Origin: Sphingomonas sp. 32-66-10
Lineage (GTDB): Bacteria > Pseudomonadota > Alphaproteobacteria > Sphingomonadales > Sphingomonadaceae
Length of the DNA: 64,000 bases
Assembly: GCA_002280565.1 (NCBI GenBank)
Contig: NCEF01000002.1
Span: 124,001-188,000 of the forward strand
Direction: 5' to 3'
Positions 52,798-63,277 of the stretch are shown piece after piece (the stretch's first letter is position 1; each line of letters starts with the position of its first letter). A program made the position numbers and the translations under genes. The notes under the pieces are model-generated. The model was not told the DNA's origin and made no database searches. It saw only the letters and a program-made list of their open reading frames with translations.

Positions 52798-54617
52798 CGC
52801 ACCCGCACAGGGGCGCTGCGTTTGGACACGCCGGTTTCGTTGAACGCCTCGACCGCCGCATAATAGCCGACGCCTTTGTTCAGCGCGCGCAGGTTGAGGC
52901 TAGCCTGCGCGCCCTCACCTAACTCATCCGCGAACACCTGATAGGTCAGCGTCAGCCGGTCCGGGCGGATGCCCCACATGACGTTATAGCCGGTCGCGCC
53001 GGGTACCGTGCGCCAGCGCACCGTGGCATTGCGTTCGTCCGTGTCGCGGATCGCCGCCACTGCGCCGGGCATCGCGGGCGCGCGGCCATCGGCGTTGCCG
53101 AATACGCGCAGGTCGTTGATCGCCAGATGCGCGCCGCCGATATGGCCGTGGACATAGCGGACGAAGCGGACCTTTGCGGGCGTCTCCAGCTGAAAATAGG
53201 CGTTGGGCCGGTCGCGGCGCGGGGCCTCGGTCTCGGCGAGCTTCGCCCAGCTCTTGCCGTTGACCGAACCTTCGAGCCGAAACTCGGTGTAGATGTCGGG
53301 CGCGTCGCCATAGCGGCCGGACTTATAGTCGGCGAAATTGACCTGGATCGCGCGCACCGTCTTCGCCGCGCCCAGGTCCATCGTCAACGTCTCGCCCGGC
53401 TTCTTGCTCGCGGCGACCCAGAAGGTGCGCGGATTCTCGTCTGCGGCGCGGCTCGCATCGAACTCACCCAGCGTCGATGATGCGGTCAGCGGCTTGCGAT
53501 AGGACAGCAGCATCCAGCCGGTGAACAGCCCCGCGATATCCTCGACCTTGCCCTCCGGCATCCAGTGCGGGAAATCGCCGAAGCGCGACGACGCCCACAT
53601 CTGGCCGTCCGCTTCGAACCGCGTCGGGAACAGGTTGATCCGCCGCTCGAACGTCCAGTTATGGCCGAGCCAGGGCGTGCCGCTGTTCCACCAATTGCCG
53701 TGATGATCCTGCACGGTCGAGCCATGTCCCGCGCCCTCGACGAACCCGCCGGGTTTGTAGGCGACCGGGTTCCACGGCGCATATTCGAACGGACCGAGCG
53801 GTGATTTCGAAATATAGGCGCCATTGGCATAGGCGTTATACTCGGTCCCCGGCGCGCCATATTGCAGATAATAGGTGCCGGCGACCTTGGTCATCCAGGC
53901 GCCTTCCATGAACGGCTTGATCGGGGTGCCGTCGGGCAGAGTACCCGAATGATCCTGCCCGAACCGTTCCCAGCCATGATTGTCGGGGTCCAGCTTGAAC
54001 GCCTCGGTCGCGCGGCCCTTGTAGATCATCCGGCCGTTCTTGAATTCGATCTCAAGGCCATAGAGCGGGAAGACGTTGGACGATCCCCAATAGAAATACC
54101 ATTTGCCGTCATCGTCCAGGAACAGTGCCGGATCCCATGGTCCCGGCGGCACATCACCGGGCTTCATGTTCGCCTCGCCACCCGGCCAGATTTGCCCGGG
54201 CAGGCGCGGCATGCGGCGTACGAAATAGTCGAGCTTGCCCGTCTCCGGCGCGTCGGAGACGTAGACCGATCCTGGCTCCATCATCGATGGCATCAGGTAT
54301 AACCGCTCGCCATCCGACCAGGCGGCGGGGGCGACGAACCCACCCTTTTCCCAGCGGCTCGGCGTGATGAAGGTCCAGTCGATCAGATTGGTCGAGCGCC
54401 AATAACCCTCGGCCAGCGTCTGAAAGAGATAGTAAGCGCCTTTGTGCCGGATGATCACCGGATCGGCGCCGGTGCGGTACGAGATATCTTCGTTCACCTG
54501 CTCATAATTGTAGCGGTAATCGAGGTCGATCGGGTTGGCATAGGTGCGCTTGCCCGGCTGCGCGGCCGCGGAGGTTGCGCACAGGCTTACCAGCACCAGA
54601 GCAAGGGTTACACGCAT
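52794..54617 (-). CDS. GH43-type glycoside hydrolase with discoidin-like and Fn3-like domains
   Basis: A secreted enzyme (607 aa) with a signal peptide ending near AAA-Q. The five-bladed propeller has the general base Asp in YRTGADPVIIRHKGAYYLF, DPALFLDDDGKWYFYWGSS, and the proton donor Glu in FMEGAWMTKVAGTYYLQYG. A F5/8-type (CBM32-like) module lies at about 375-505 (EFRLEGSVNGKSWAKLAETEAP is part of it), then an Fn3-like domain with VPGATGYNVMWG. Probable activity is on arabinose- or xylose-containing chains, but GH43 specificities vary. The operator palindrome lies 39 bases upstream. Confidence 0.87.
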   Translation of the reverse strand: MRVTLALVLVSLCATSAAAQPGKRTYANPIDLDYRYNYEQVNEDISYRTGADPVIIRHKGAYYLFQTLAEGYWRSTNLIDWTFITPSRWEKGGFVAPAAWSDGERLYLMPSMMEPGSVYVSDAPETGKLDYFVRRMPRLPGQIWPGGEANMKPGDVPPGPWDPALFLDDDGKWYFYWGSSNVFPLYGLEIEFKNGRMIYKGRATEAFKLDPDNHGWERFGQDHSGTLPDGTPIKPFMEGAWMTKVAGTYYLQYGAPGTEYNAYANGAYISKSPLGPFEYAPWNPVAYKPGGFVEGAGHGSTVQDHHGNWWNSGTPWLGHNWTFERRINLFPTRFEADGQMWASSRFGDFPHWMPEGKVEDIAGLFTGWMLLSYRKPLTASSTLGEFDASRAADENPRTFWVAASKKPGETLTMDLGAAKTVRAIQVNFADYKSGRYGDAPDIYTEFRLEGSVNGKSWAKLAETEAPRRDRPNAYFQLETPAKVRFVRYVHGHIGGAHLAINDLRVFGNADGRAPAMPGAVAAIRDTDERNATVRWRTVPGATGYNVMWGIRPDRLTLTYQVFADELGEGAQASLNLRALNKGVGYYAAVEAFNETGVSKRSAPVRVR

Positions 54618-54655
54618 CGACCATCTCCCAAACCAGCGCAGCGACGCGCTAGCCT

Positions 54656-54677
54656 AAACTGTAACCGGTTACAGTTT
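54656..54677. promoter_or_regulatory. LacI-type operator ahead of the GH43 gene
   Basis: The core GTAACCGGTTAC (54661-54672) is identical to the site at 51719. Here the symmetry extends over 22 bases, with flanks AAACT and AGTTT. It is 39 bases upstream of the GH43 ATG, where a repressor would block transcription. Confidence 0.78.
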
Positions 54678-54731
54678 GCAGCGAAACCCCGAAGGGTCGA
54701 CCGGGACGTCGCCGCCCCGGCCGTTAGCTAC

Positions 54732-57700
54732 TCACTCCCACCAATAAGGGCGGCGCTTCGCAGTGCCCGTGTCGACCTCGTTCATCGTGCGCGGGTCGTA
54801 CATCCGCCCGCCCAGCATCACGCGGTGGATCTTGTCGCTGTTGCGGATGTCAGCAGTCGGATCGGCGTCGAGGACGAGCAGGTCGGCAAGCTTGCCCGGT
54901 TCCAGCGACCCGACATCCTTGGCGTAGCCCAGCGATTTCGCCGAATCGATCGTGCCGGTGCGCAGCGCCTCGACCGGGGTCATGCCACCGCGGACGAACG
55001 ACCACAGCTCCCAATGCGCGCCGATCCCGGCCTGCTGCCCGTGCGCGCCGATTGCCACCAGCTTGCCCGCCTGCATTACCTTCTTCGCCTCACGCGCCGC
55101 CTCGTCATCGACGAAGTTGCTTTCGGGAGCCTTGGTCACCCGCATCGTGTCGGCGCGCAGCTGCGCCGGGGGCGTGTGGACCAGCAGCGGGTTTTCCCAG
55201 ACATTGGTCGCCTGCCGCCAATAGGGATCGCCGGCCAGGCCACCATAGGTGACGACCAAAGTGGGGGTGTAGTTTGTGTCGCTCTGCCCAAAGAACTGGA
55301 GGACGTCCTTGTAGAACACGTCACCCGGGACGTTGTGCTCCAGCGTCGAATTGCCGTCCGCGATCAGGTTCATGTCCATGCCGAACAGCGACCCGCCCTC
55401 GGCCACCACCTGCATCCCCTCCGCCCGCGCGGCGGCGACGACCATCTGGCGCTGTTCGCGGCGCGGCTGGTTGTAGTTCTTCACCGAATGGGCGCCTTGC
55501 GCCTTCAGGCGGCGGACATGGTTGAGCGCGTCGTCATAGCTGTCGATCTGCGCGTAAACGCCCGCGTTCTTCGCGCCATAGACGATCTCGCCGGTCGAAA
55601 AGAGGCGCGGGGCGAGGATCTTGCCTGCCTGCTGCATCTCTGCCGCGGCAAAGACATGCGCCGCCTGGCTCGACGGGTCGTGCAGCGTGGTGGTGCCGAG
55701 TGCGAGGTTCTGGAGCAGCGACCAGTTCTGCTGCGGGATCAGCTCGTCGGTGCCATAGGGGCCGTGCGCGTGGGCATCGACCAGACCCGGGATGATCGTC
55801 TTGCCGGTGACATCGACGGTCTTGGTCCCGGCGGGCAGCTGGATTGCGGCGGTCGGGCCGACCTGAACGATGCGATCGCCGTCGATCACGATCGTGCCAT
55901 TCTCGATCACCCCACCATCGGCGCCCGCCATGGTGACGATCCGTGCGCCGGTCAGCGCAACGGTGCCGCTCGCCTTTGCCGCCTTGACCTCCATCGCCAT
56001 CGATGTGGTGCGCGGGGTCACGGTGACCTTGGCGCCACCCGGTGCCGAGGCGAAGAAGGCGCTGCGGTCGGCGGTGTAGAGCGTCGGGCCAAGGCTCCAG
56101 TGCAGCCGCGCGCCGTCGCCCGACCAGGTGATGTAATCGCCGCCATCGCTGCTGACGCGCACCACCGGCAGCGCATCGCCCTTGGGCGCGACCGTCACCT
56201 GCTGCCCGCCCGGCATCAGCGGCATCGCGAACACCTGATAATTCTGGCGGAAGGCGACGCTCTTGCTGTCCGGCGCGACGACGAACTCGTTCGCCAGCTC
56301 GCCGGTCGCATGGACGCGCTTGCCCTCGCCATTCAGGTCGGTCGAGACGAGCTGGAGCTTTTCGCCGCCCTCGACCATGAAGATGCGGTCGTTCGACGCG
56401 CCAAATTGCGGGCGCGCAAGGCTGCGCGTGACGATCATCGGCGTGCCGCCAGCGGTCGCGACGCGATAGACGCCGGGGTTCTCACCCCATTTCGGCGCGG
56501 TCAGCCCGCCGCCATCGCCCTTTTCGAACACGATCGTCTTGCCATCGGGCGAGAATTGCGGGCGCGCATAATGGCCCGGCTGCTGCGTCACGCTCCGCGC
56601 TGCGCCGCCCGCGGCGGGGACCACGCGGATCGCGCCGAGGCTTTCGTCATTCCACTGGACGAACACGATCGACCGCCCGTCGCGCGACCAAGCCGGAAAC
56701 AGCTCCATCCCCGCGCCATCGGCCAGGTTGGTCAGCCGCTTTGCGCTGCCGCCACTGACAGGCTTGACCCAGAGCTTGCCCAGGCTCTCGAACACCAGCT
56801 GGCTGCCATCGGGCGAGACGGTGGCGAAGCGCGGCATCTTCGTGGTGAAGCTGGCAGGCGCGACCGCAATCTGCGGGTGCGGGGCATCGGCAACCGCGCG
56901 GGTATCGGCGACGCGGAACGGGATTACCGCTGCGTTTGCGCCATCGGCATCGACGCGGCGGATCTTGCCGCCCGCCCAGAATACGATCGACTTGCTGTCG
57001 GGCGTCCAGTCGATGTTGGGATAGACGCCGGTGACCGCCCAGGTTTCCTGAACGTCCCGATCGAGCACGTCATAGACGATCCGCTCGGCACCGCTCGCCA
57101 GATCCTTGACCCACAGTTTGGACTTGCCCGCCTCACGCCGGACAAAGGCAATCGACTTGCCATCGGGCGAGGGTGCGGGGCGCACCGATCCGCCCAGCCC
57201 CGATACCGCCGTGGTCGTCTCACCGGTTTCGAGGTCGTAGCGCTCGATATTGAACAAATTGGTGTTCGAATCCTGCGCATATTCGAAGATCGGGCCGGAC
57301 GTGATGTTGCGCGTGAAATAGACGCCCTTGCCGTCCGCCGAATAAATCGGCTCGCCCAGTTCCTTCTGGTGCCGCTCGTTCGGGCGCTTGACCAGCTGCA
57401 CCCCGGCACCGCCGGAGACATGGTACAGCCACACCTCACCCGTGCCGAGCGAGCGGCCGGTGGTGAAATGCTTCTTGGCGACGATATACTGCCCGTCCGG
57501 CGACCAGCTCGGCTGGTTGAGCAGGCGGAAATCCTCCTTGGTCAGCTGGCGCTTGTCGCTGCCATCAGCATTCATGATCCAGATATTGTCGCCACCGCCC
57601 CGGTCGGAGGTGAAAGCGATGCGGCGGCCATCGGGCGAGAAGCGCGGGTGCACTTCCCATGCCATGCCTTCGGCGATCCGCGTCGGTGTGCCGCCCGTGA

Positions 57701-57941
57701 TCGGCATGGTGTAGATGTCGCCGAGCAGGGCAAAGGTAACGCTCTTGCCATCGGGGCTGACATCGACGTCGATCCAGGTGCCTTCGTCGGTGTCGATCTT
57801 CGCCTGCTTCAGCGTCGCGCCCTGCGGGGCGTTGACGTCCCATTTGGGCTTTTCGGTGGGCTTGTCCTGCGCATGGGCAGCAAATGGCGCTTGGCCGAGC
57901 ACGAACAGCGCGGCGAGAATGCCGGCAACCGACTGACGCAT
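54732..57941 (-). CDS. TolB/WD40-like beta-propeller protein fused to an amidohydrolase domain
   Basis: A large secreted protein (1069 aa) with a signal peptide (LAALFVLGQAPFAAHAQ). The first ~680 residues are repeats of the PD40/TolB type (VSPDGKSVTFALLGDIYTM, HPRFSPDGRRIAFTSDRGGGDNIWI, ARPQFSPDGKTIVFEKGDGG). The C-terminal ~390 residues are a metal-dependent hydrolase: GKTIIPGLVDAHAHGPYG gives the HxH metal site, ending KLADLLVLDADPTADIRN. This amidohydrolase plus propeller build is known among sphingomonads and xanthomonads; substrates (peptides?) are unknown. AGGGAGTCCC precedes the ATG at 57941. Confidence 0.87.
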   Translation of the reverse strand: MRQSVAGILAALFVLGQAPFAAHAQDKPTEKPKWDVNAPQGATLKQAKIDTDEGTWIDVDVSPDGKSVTFALLGDIYTMPITGGTPTRIAEGMAWEVHPRFSPDGRRIAFTSDRGGGDNIWIMNADGSDKRQLTKEDFRLLNQPSWSPDGQYIVAKKHFTTGRSLGTGEVWLYHVSGGAGVQLVKRPNERHQKELGEPIYSADGKGVYFTRNITSGPIFEYAQDSNTNLFNIERYDLETGETTTAVSGLGGSVRPAPSPDGKSIAFVRREAGKSKLWVKDLASGAERIVYDVLDRDVQETWAVTGVYPNIDWTPDSKSIVFWAGGKIRRVDADGANAAVIPFRVADTRAVADAPHPQIAVAPASFTTKMPRFATVSPDGSQLVFESLGKLWVKPVSGGSAKRLTNLADGAGMELFPAWSRDGRSIVFVQWNDESLGAIRVVPAAGGAARSVTQQPGHYARPQFSPDGKTIVFEKGDGGGLTAPKWGENPGVYRVATAGGTPMIVTRSLARPQFGASNDRIFMVEGGEKLQLVSTDLNGEGKRVHATGELANEFVVAPDSKSVAFRQNYQVFAMPLMPGGQQVTVAPKGDALPVVRVSSDGGDYITWSGDGARLHWSLGPTLYTADRSAFFASAPGGAKVTVTPRTTSMAMEVKAAKASGTVALTGARIVTMAGADGGVIENGTIVIDGDRIVQVGPTAAIQLPAGTKTVDVTGKTIIPGLVDAHAHGPYGTDELIPQQNWSLLQNLALGTTTLHDPSSQAAHVFAAAEMQQAGKILAPRLFSTGEIVYGAKNAGVYAQIDSYDDALNHVRRLKAQGAHSVKNYNQPRREQRQMVVAAARAEGMQVVAEGGSLFGMDMNLIADGNSTLEHNVPGDVFYKDVLQFFGQSDTNYTPTLVVTYGGLAGDPYWRQATNVWENPLLVHTPPAQLRADTMRVTKAPESNFVDDEAAREAKKVMQAGKLVAIGAHGQQAGIGAHWELWSFVRGGMTPVEALRTGTIDSAKSLGYAKDVGSLEPGKLADLLVLDADPTADIRNSDKIHRVMLGGRMYDPRTMNEVDTGTAKRRPYWWE

Positions 57942-58018
57942 ATGGGACTCCCTGACTATGTTCTGGGAGCGATTGGTAACGGGCGAAACCGGACCCGTCA
58001 CCCGCGCTTCGTCGAAAA

Positions 58019-58609
58019 CTACCGCTTCAGCAGGAAGACGGCGTGTTCGGCGCGAAAATTGGCGGCGGCAGAGCTGGTCAGCTGATCGCCCGACAGGAAC
58101 CATGCTTGCTCGACGGTGATCCCCCGTTCGCGCACATAGGCGCGGAAATCGTCGACGGTGACATGGTGGATATTCGGCGTCTCATACCACGCAACCGGCA
58201 ACAGCCGCGTCACCGGCATCCGCCCGCCCCACAGCAGCGACAGCCGCACCCGCCAATGCGCGAAATTGGGGAAGGACACGACGGCGCGCTCACCGATGCG
58301 CAGCAGATGATCGAGCACGACATGCGGCCGCATCGTCGTCTGCAGCGTCTGGCTCAGGATCGCATAGTCGAAGCTGGCATCGGGATAATCGGCCAGATCG
58401 GTGTCGGCGTCGCCCTGAATCACCGAAAGCCCGCGCCCGACCGCCGATGCGACGTTGTGGGCGTCGATTTCCAGCCCGCGCGCGTCGCATTGACGCTGGT
58501 CGCGCAGCGCCGCCATCAGCGCCCCGTCGCCGCACCCGACATCGAGCACCCGGCTGCCCGGCGCGACATTGGACGCGATAATCGCGAGATCGGGGCGCAA
58601 TTCGCTCAT
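58019..58609 (-). CDS. metW: Methionine biosynthesis protein MetW
   Basis: A SAM-dependent methyltransferase-like protein (196 aa) always found with MetX in proteobacteria. It has [67 protein letters not shown], and [12 protein letters not shown]. Its start overlaps the metX stop (ATGA). The role in homoserine acetylation control or O-acetylhomoserine use is not fully worked out. Confidence 0.94.
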   Translation of the reverse strand: MSELRPDLAIIASNVAPGSRVLDVGCGDGALMAALRDQRQCDARGLEIDAHNVASAVGRGLSVIQGDADTDLADYPDASFDYAILSQTLQTTMRPHVVLDHLLRIGERAVVSFPNFAHWRVRLSLLWGGRMPVTRLLPVAWYETPNIHHVTVDDFRAYVRERGITVEQAWFLSGDQLTSSAAANFRAEHAVFLLKR

Positions 58610-59721
58610 TCGCCTGCCCTCAAAAATCCATCGACCACGCGGTTCAGCTCGGGTGCCTCAAGCAGAAAGGCGTCATGGCCAAAGGGGGAGGACAGCTCGA
58701 CGAAGCTGACCGGTGCACCTGCGGCGTTCAGCGCATGGACGATGCTGCGCGAATCGCGGGTGGGGTAGAGCCAGTCGGTATCGAAGCTGACGAGGCAGAA
58801 GCGCGCTCTGGTCTCGCGGAAGGCGTTGGCGAGCACGCCGCCATGCTCCTCGGCGAGGTCGAAATAGTCCATCGCGCGGGTGATGTAGAGATAGGCATTG
58901 GCGTCGAACCGGTCGACAAAGCTCAACCCCTGATGGCGCAGATAGGATTCGACCTGAAAATCCGCGTCGAAGCCAAAGGTCTTGGCCTCGCGCGCCTGCA
59001 GCTTGCGCCCGAACTTCTCGGTCAGGCCGGCTTCGGACAGATAGGTGATGTGCGCCGCCATCCGCGCGACGGCCAGCCCTGATGCCGGCGGCTCGCCTTC
59101 ATAATAGGCGCCGCCATTCCAGCGCGGATCGGCCATCACCGCCTGCCGCCCGACTTCGTGGAACGCGATATTCTGCGCCGAATGCCGCGCGGTCGATGCG
59201 ATCACCACCGCCGCCTCGACCCGGTCGGGGAAGGTCGCGGGCCAGCTCAGCGCTTGCATGCCGCCCATCGACCCGCCGACCACGGCCTTGAGCGTTGCTA
59301 CGCCGAGATGGTCGAGCAGCATCGCCTGCGCGCGCACCATGTCGCGGATGGTGATGACGGGAAAGCTCATGCCCCATGGCGTGCCGGTCGCGGGGTTGAT
59401 CGTCGCCGGACCGGAGCTGCCCATACAGCTGCCCAGCACATTGGCGCAGATCACGAAATGCCGCTTGGGATCAATCGGCTTGCCTGGCCCGACCATGCGG
59501 GTCCACCAGCCGGGTTTGCCGGTGATCGGGTGGTCTGATGCGACATGCTGATCGCCGGTGAGCGCGTGGCAAATCAGGATCGCATTGCCGCCATCCGCCG
59601 CCAGCGTGCCATAGGTTTCGTACGCAATCTCGACCGGCGACAGCAGCACGCCCCCGTCGAGGCGCAGCGGCCCCGGAAGCGTCACGCGGCGGTCGAGGCC
59701 AAAGCGCACATCGTCAGACAT
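58606..59721 (-). CDS. metX: Homoserine O-acetyltransferase
   Basis: Activates homoserine for methionine synthesis (371 aa). Alpha/beta-hydrolase fold with nucleophile Ser in [14 protein letters not shown] (about 150), Asp in [10 protein letters not shown], and His in [26 protein letters not shown] and [11 protein letters not shown] are conserved. I start at MSDDVRFG; an ATG 12 codons upstream has no similarity. It is 32 bases downstream of the amine oxidase stop, so these may be cotranscribed. Confidence 0.95.
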   Translation of the reverse strand: MSDDVRFGLDRRVTLPGPLRLDGGVLLSPVEIAYETYGTLAADGGNAILICHALTGDQHVASDHPITGKPGWWTRMVGPGKPIDPKRHFVICANVLGSCMGSSGPATINPATGTPWGMSFPVITIRDMVRAQAMLLDHLGVATLKAVVGGSMGGMQALSWPATFPDRVEAAVVIASTARHSAQNIAFHEVGRQAVMADPRWNGGAYYEGEPPASGLAVARMAAHITYLSEAGLTEKFGRKLQAREAKTFGFDADFQVESYLRHQGLSFVDRFDANAYLYITRAMDYFDLAEEHGGVLANAFRETRARFCLVSFDTDWLYPTRDSRSIVHALNAAGAPVSFVELSSPFGHDAFLLEAPELNRVVDGFLRAGE

Positions 59722-59753
59722 CGCCGCGTGCCTAGAAGCCGCGCGGCGCGGGT

Positions 59754-61316
59754 TCAAGCGGTTCGCGTGGGGATGGTCCGCCCAAGAATCGCCTGCGCCG
59801 CCAAGCGCCCGGTCTGCGCGCCGCCATTCATGTAACCGGGAAAGGCGTCGGACAGATGCTCGCCGGCGAAGATGACGCGGCCAAGCGCCGGGGCGGACTG
59901 CGCCGCCGCGCCGTCATTGCCCTCAATCCACAGCAGTGACCCGAAGCGGGTGAGGTGCCCGGGCGGATAGCTGCCATAGGATCCGCCAATCAACGGGTCG
60001 CGGTGCCAGGCGGTGCGCCGCACCGGCGCATCGGCGCAGGCAGTGGCAAGATCGCCTAGCGCCATGCGTGCATCGGTCGCATAGCGCGCCGCGAGCGCTG
60101 CTGCGGGGTCGGCATCGTCAGTGGCGTCGCCACCGAGATACCAGGTCCATACCGGTGGCCCGTCGGTTCCCCGCACGCTGCCGTCCCAGCCGCTCGCCCA
60201 GCTGCCGCGTGCCCCGGCATGCCACACATCGCCGCCCCCGCCGATCGCGTCGCGCCAGCGCGGCGAGTCGGCGACCGCCAGAATTTTCTCGTTCCGCCCC
60301 AGTGTCATCGCCTTGAAGAATCGGCGCCACTGGGCTGGTAGCGGCACCGCAAAGTCGATCTGGCGCGTCTTTGGCGCCGGGACCGCGACGATCACCGCAT
60401 CCGCGCGTGCCGTCGCACCATCGGCGAAGCTCAGCGTGACGCCTCCCGACGCGCGACCGACCCGGCGCAGCACGCGGCCGGTCTCGATCTGCGCGGCATG
60501 GCGGGCGGCAAGCGCGTCGATCAGCGTGCTGCTGCCCCCGGCAATGGCGTAGCGCTCGTCCGATCCGCCGAGGATATCGGCGCGCTCGCCGTTCACGGTC
60601 GGGAGGTTGAACAGCAGCGACAGCGCCGAAGTGGCATCGGGTTCCGCACCATATTCGGTTCGGCCGGTCGTTTCGAGCAGGCCGCGTACCCAGGGCGCTG
60701 GGAGCAATGCCGCATGGCGATCGAGATAGTCCGCGATCGAGATGGCGTCGAATGCGCGCAAGGCAGCGGGGTCGGCATCAATCCGGTCGGCGTCGCGACC
60801 GATCTGTGCCGCGATCGGCGCCAGCGCGTCGGCGAGCTCCGCTTCCGCCACCGCGCGACCGCCCGCGACGACGATGCTGCGATGCGGGTCCACCTTGCGA
60901 TCCACCAACGCAATTCCGAACCGTGCAGTGAGCGCTCGCATGTCTTCATGGTCGCTGTTGACCAGCTGGGCACCAAGCTCGAACGCAGGGGCGCCCGTGG
61001 CGTTTTGCGTGAAGATGCGACCGCCGAGCCTTCCGCCCGCTTCATAGAGGCGGGCATCGACGCCCGCTTCGCGCAGATGGTGGAGTGCGCTCAGCCCGGC
61101 GATGCCGCCGCCGACGATCGCGACCCGACCGATGCCGGTGCGCGCCGGTGCCGCAGTGGGGATGGCAGCGGCGACGCCCCCGGCAGCAAACCCCTTGAGC
61201 AGCGCTCGGCGCGTCGCGCCGGGCTGAGCAGGAACCGGCGCAGCCTCTCCCGCCGCGGCGAGATTTCGTCGCCGTGCCGCCGCCAGTGCACTCCAGAACA
61301 ACCCGCCGCTTCGCAT
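59754..61316 (-). CDS. FAD-dependent amine oxidase with Tat-type leader
   Basis: A 520-residue flavoprotein. A twin-arginine motif [13 protein letters not shown] lies at 35-47, then the dinucleotide fold [22 protein letters not shown] (about 63-84) and GRLGGRIFT. The C-terminal FAD contact is [25 protein letters not shown]. This matches the flavin monoamine oxidase family. Export via Tat suggests a periplasmic role. The substrate is unknown. It diverges from hisC with 77 bases between, and precedes metX-metW. Confidence 0.88.
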   Translation of the reverse strand: MRSGGLFWSALAAARRRNLAAAGEAAPVPAQPGATRRALLKGFAAGGVAAAIPTAAPARTGIGRVAIVGGGIAGLSALHHLREAGVDARLYEAGGRLGGRIFTQNATGAPAFELGAQLVNSDHEDMRALTARFGIALVDRKVDPHRSIVVAGGRAVAEAELADALAPIAAQIGRDADRIDADPAALRAFDAISIADYLDRHAALLPAPWVRGLLETTGRTEYGAEPDATSALSLLFNLPTVNGERADILGGSDERYAIAGGSSTLIDALAARHAAQIETGRVLRRVGRASGGVTLSFADGATARADAVIVAVPAPKTRQIDFAVPLPAQWRRFFKAMTLGRNEKILAVADSPRWRDAIGGGGDVWHAGARGSWASGWDGSVRGTDGPPVWTWYLGGDATDDADPAAALAARYATDARMALGDLATACADAPVRRTAWHRDPLIGGSYGSYPPGHLTRFGSLLWIEGNDGAAAQSAPALGRVIFAGEHLSDAFPGYMNGGAQTGRLAAQAILGRTIPTRTA

Positions 61317-61393
61317 CCAACCCCCGGTTTCGTTGCGCCGGGGTTAGCGCCATGACCTTGCTATTGCGTAACCATTGGGCAAAGGGGTCGCCC

Positions 61394-62497
61394 ATGACTG
61401 GACCGACCCCCAAGCCGTGGATCATGGACATTGCCCCCTATGTGCCGGGCAAGTCGAAGACCGATGATGGCCGCAAGGCGATCAAATTGTCGTCGAACGA
61501 AAATCCGCTCGGCACCTCGCCCGCTGCGCGCGCGGCGTTCGCGACGGCGGCGAACAGCCTCGAGCGTTATCCCGACGCCAGCGGCACCGAATTGCGTGAG
61601 GCGCTCGCCGCCAAGCACGGGCTCGATCCCGACCGGATCATCTATGGCAATGGATCGGACGAGGTGCTGCACCTCGCAGCCGGCGCGTTCGCGGGGCCGG
61701 GCGACGAGATCATCTATGTGAACTACGGCTTCACCGTGTACCCGATCGCGACCAAGCGCGTCGGCGCGGTGCCGGTGGTCGCGCCCGACAAGGATTATGC
61801 GACCGATGTCGACGCGATCCTGTCCAGCGTCACCGACAAGACGCGGATCGTGTTCATCGCCAACCCGAACAACCCGACCGGCACCCATGCCAGCCGCGAA
61901 GAGATTGCCCGCCTCCACGCCGGGCTTCGCGACGACATCTTGCTGGTGCTCGACCATGCCTATGCCGAATATATCGATGGCGACATCGACGATGGCGGGC
62001 TGGAGCTGGCGATGACCGCGTCCAACGTACTGGTCACGCGTACCTTTTCCAAAATGTACGGCCTTGCCGCCGAGCGGATCGGCTGGGGCTATGGCGCGCC
62101 TGCGATCATTGAGGCGATGCACCGCATCCGCCTGCCGTTCAGCATCACCATTGCCGGGACCGCCGCCGCCATCGCCGCGCTCCACGACGATGATTTCGTC
62201 GCGCGCTGCAAGGCCGAGAATGCCAAATGGCGCCGCTGGTTCAGCGACGAGATCGCCAAGCTTGGCAATGCCGGCCTTCGCGCCGTGCCGAGCCAGGCGA
62301 ATTTCGTGCTGGTGCTGTTCGAGGGCAAGCTGACCGGCGAAGCGGCCTATCAGGGACTGATGGACGCGGGCTATATCGTCCGCTGGCTGCCCGGTCAGGG
62401 TCTGCCCCATGGGCTGCGCATCACCATCGGCAATGAGGAAGAGACGCGCGCGGTCGCGGCAATTCTGCAGCAGCTGGTGGCCGCCGCCGCCGAATGA
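61394..62497 (+). CDS. hisC: Histidinol-phosphate aminotransferase
   Basis: A PLP enzyme (367 aa) in histidine synthesis; homologues in this position also transaminate aromatic precursors. The N-terminus has [12 protein letters not shown] and [15 protein letters not shown]. Family residues include [21 protein letters not shown], and the PLP lysine in [19 protein letters not shown]. The frame opens 40 codons upstream; MTGPTPKPW is chosen because it precedes the family start. It overlaps tyrA by ATGA, so the hisC-tyrA pair likely acts in tyrosine/phenylalanine synthesis, as in other alphaproteobacteria. Confidence 0.93.
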   Translation: MTGPTPKPWIMDIAPYVPGKSKTDDGRKAIKLSSNENPLGTSPAARAAFATAANSLERYPDASGTELREALAAKHGLDPDRIIYGNGSDEVLHLAAGAFAGPGDEIIYVNYGFTVYPIATKRVGAVPVVAPDKDYATDVDAILSSVTDKTRIVFIANPNNPTGTHASREEIARLHAGLRDDILLVLDHAYAEYIDGDIDDGGLELAMTASNVLVTRTFSKMYGLAAERIGWGYGAPAIIEAMHRIRLPFSITIAGTAAAIAALHDDDFVARCKAENAKWRRWFSDEIAKLGNAGLRAVPSQANFVLVLFEGKLTGEAAYQGLMDAGYIVRWLPGQGLPHGLRITIGNEEETRAVAAILQQLVAAAAE

Positions 62498-63237
62498 AGC
62501 GGTTCGGGATCATCGGTTTCGGGCGGTTCGGTCAGCTCGCCGCGATGCATCTGCGCAATCATTTCGCGGTCATCGTGCATGATTCGCGCGACATTGCCGA
62601 GGATGCGGCGCGGATTGGCGTCGTCGCCGGCACGCTGGATGCGGTCGCCGCGTGCGATGTGGTGATGCTCGCCGTCCCCGTGCAGGCGATCGAGCGCACG
62701 CTCGCCGCCATCGCCCCGCAGGTCCGCCCCGGCGCGCTGGTGGTCGACGTCGCGTCGGTCAAGATGCTGCCGGCGCGCTGGATGGCGGAGGCGCTGCCCG
62801 AAAGCGTCGATATCGTCGCCACCCACCCGCTGTTCGGCCCGCAAAGCGCCCGGCGCGGGCTGGCGGGACAGCCATTGGTGGTCTGCCCGGTACGCGGCGA
62901 GCGCCATCAGCGCGTCGCCGAGTTCGGGCGTGCGCTCGGCCTCAAGGTCTCGATCACCAGCGCCGAAGAGCATGACCGCGAAATGGCCTATGTCCAGGCG
63001 CTTACCCACCTGATTGGCCGGACGCTCGTCAATATCCGCATCCCGGACGAGGAGTTGAAGACCGACAGTTACCAGCATCTGCTGGAGCTGTGCGCGCTGA
63101 TCGGCGACGATAGCGAGGAACTGTTCTTCGCGATCCAGAACCTCAACCCGTTTGCGGGGGAGATCACGCAGCAGTTTATCGGGGAGGCCAATGGCCTGCT
63201 GGCACGCGCGCTCAACGCCGGGAACCGCAGCGCCTAG
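62494..63237 (+). CDS. tyrA: Prephenate/arogenate dehydrogenase
   Basis: Oxidative decarboxylation step to tyrosine (247 aa, compact single-domain form). The NAD(P) fold starts [21 protein letters not shown], with [17 protein letters not shown] and [15 protein letters not shown] sequence ([18 protein letters not shown]). The helical C-domain has [21 protein letters not shown]. This resembles the cyclohexadienyl dehydrogenases that accept arogenate. No ACT domain is present. It is cotranslated with hisC. Confidence 0.9.
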   Translation: MKRFGIIGFGRFGQLAAMHLRNHFAVIVHDSRDIAEDAARIGVVAGTLDAVAACDVVMLAVPVQAIERTLAAIAPQVRPGALVVDVASVKMLPARWMAEALPESVDIVATHPLFGPQSARRGLAGQPLVVCPVRGERHQRVAEFGRALGLKVSITSAEEHDREMAYVQALTHLIGRTLVNIRIPDEELKTDSYQHLLELCALIGDDSEELFFAIQNLNPFAGEITQQFIGEANGLLARALNAGNRSA

Positions 63238-63277
63238 TGTCGTTTCAGCAAAGCTGAATCGGCACCGGAAAACGACT

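Noticed and set aside
54444..58085. A 1213-codon open frame on the plus strand
   Set aside because: It is the antisense of the GH43 end and of the propeller-amidohydrolase gene. It is rich in Arg/His/Asp with no recognisable domain, a usual by-product of high G+C. The minus-strand gene has a signal peptide, repeats and motifs.
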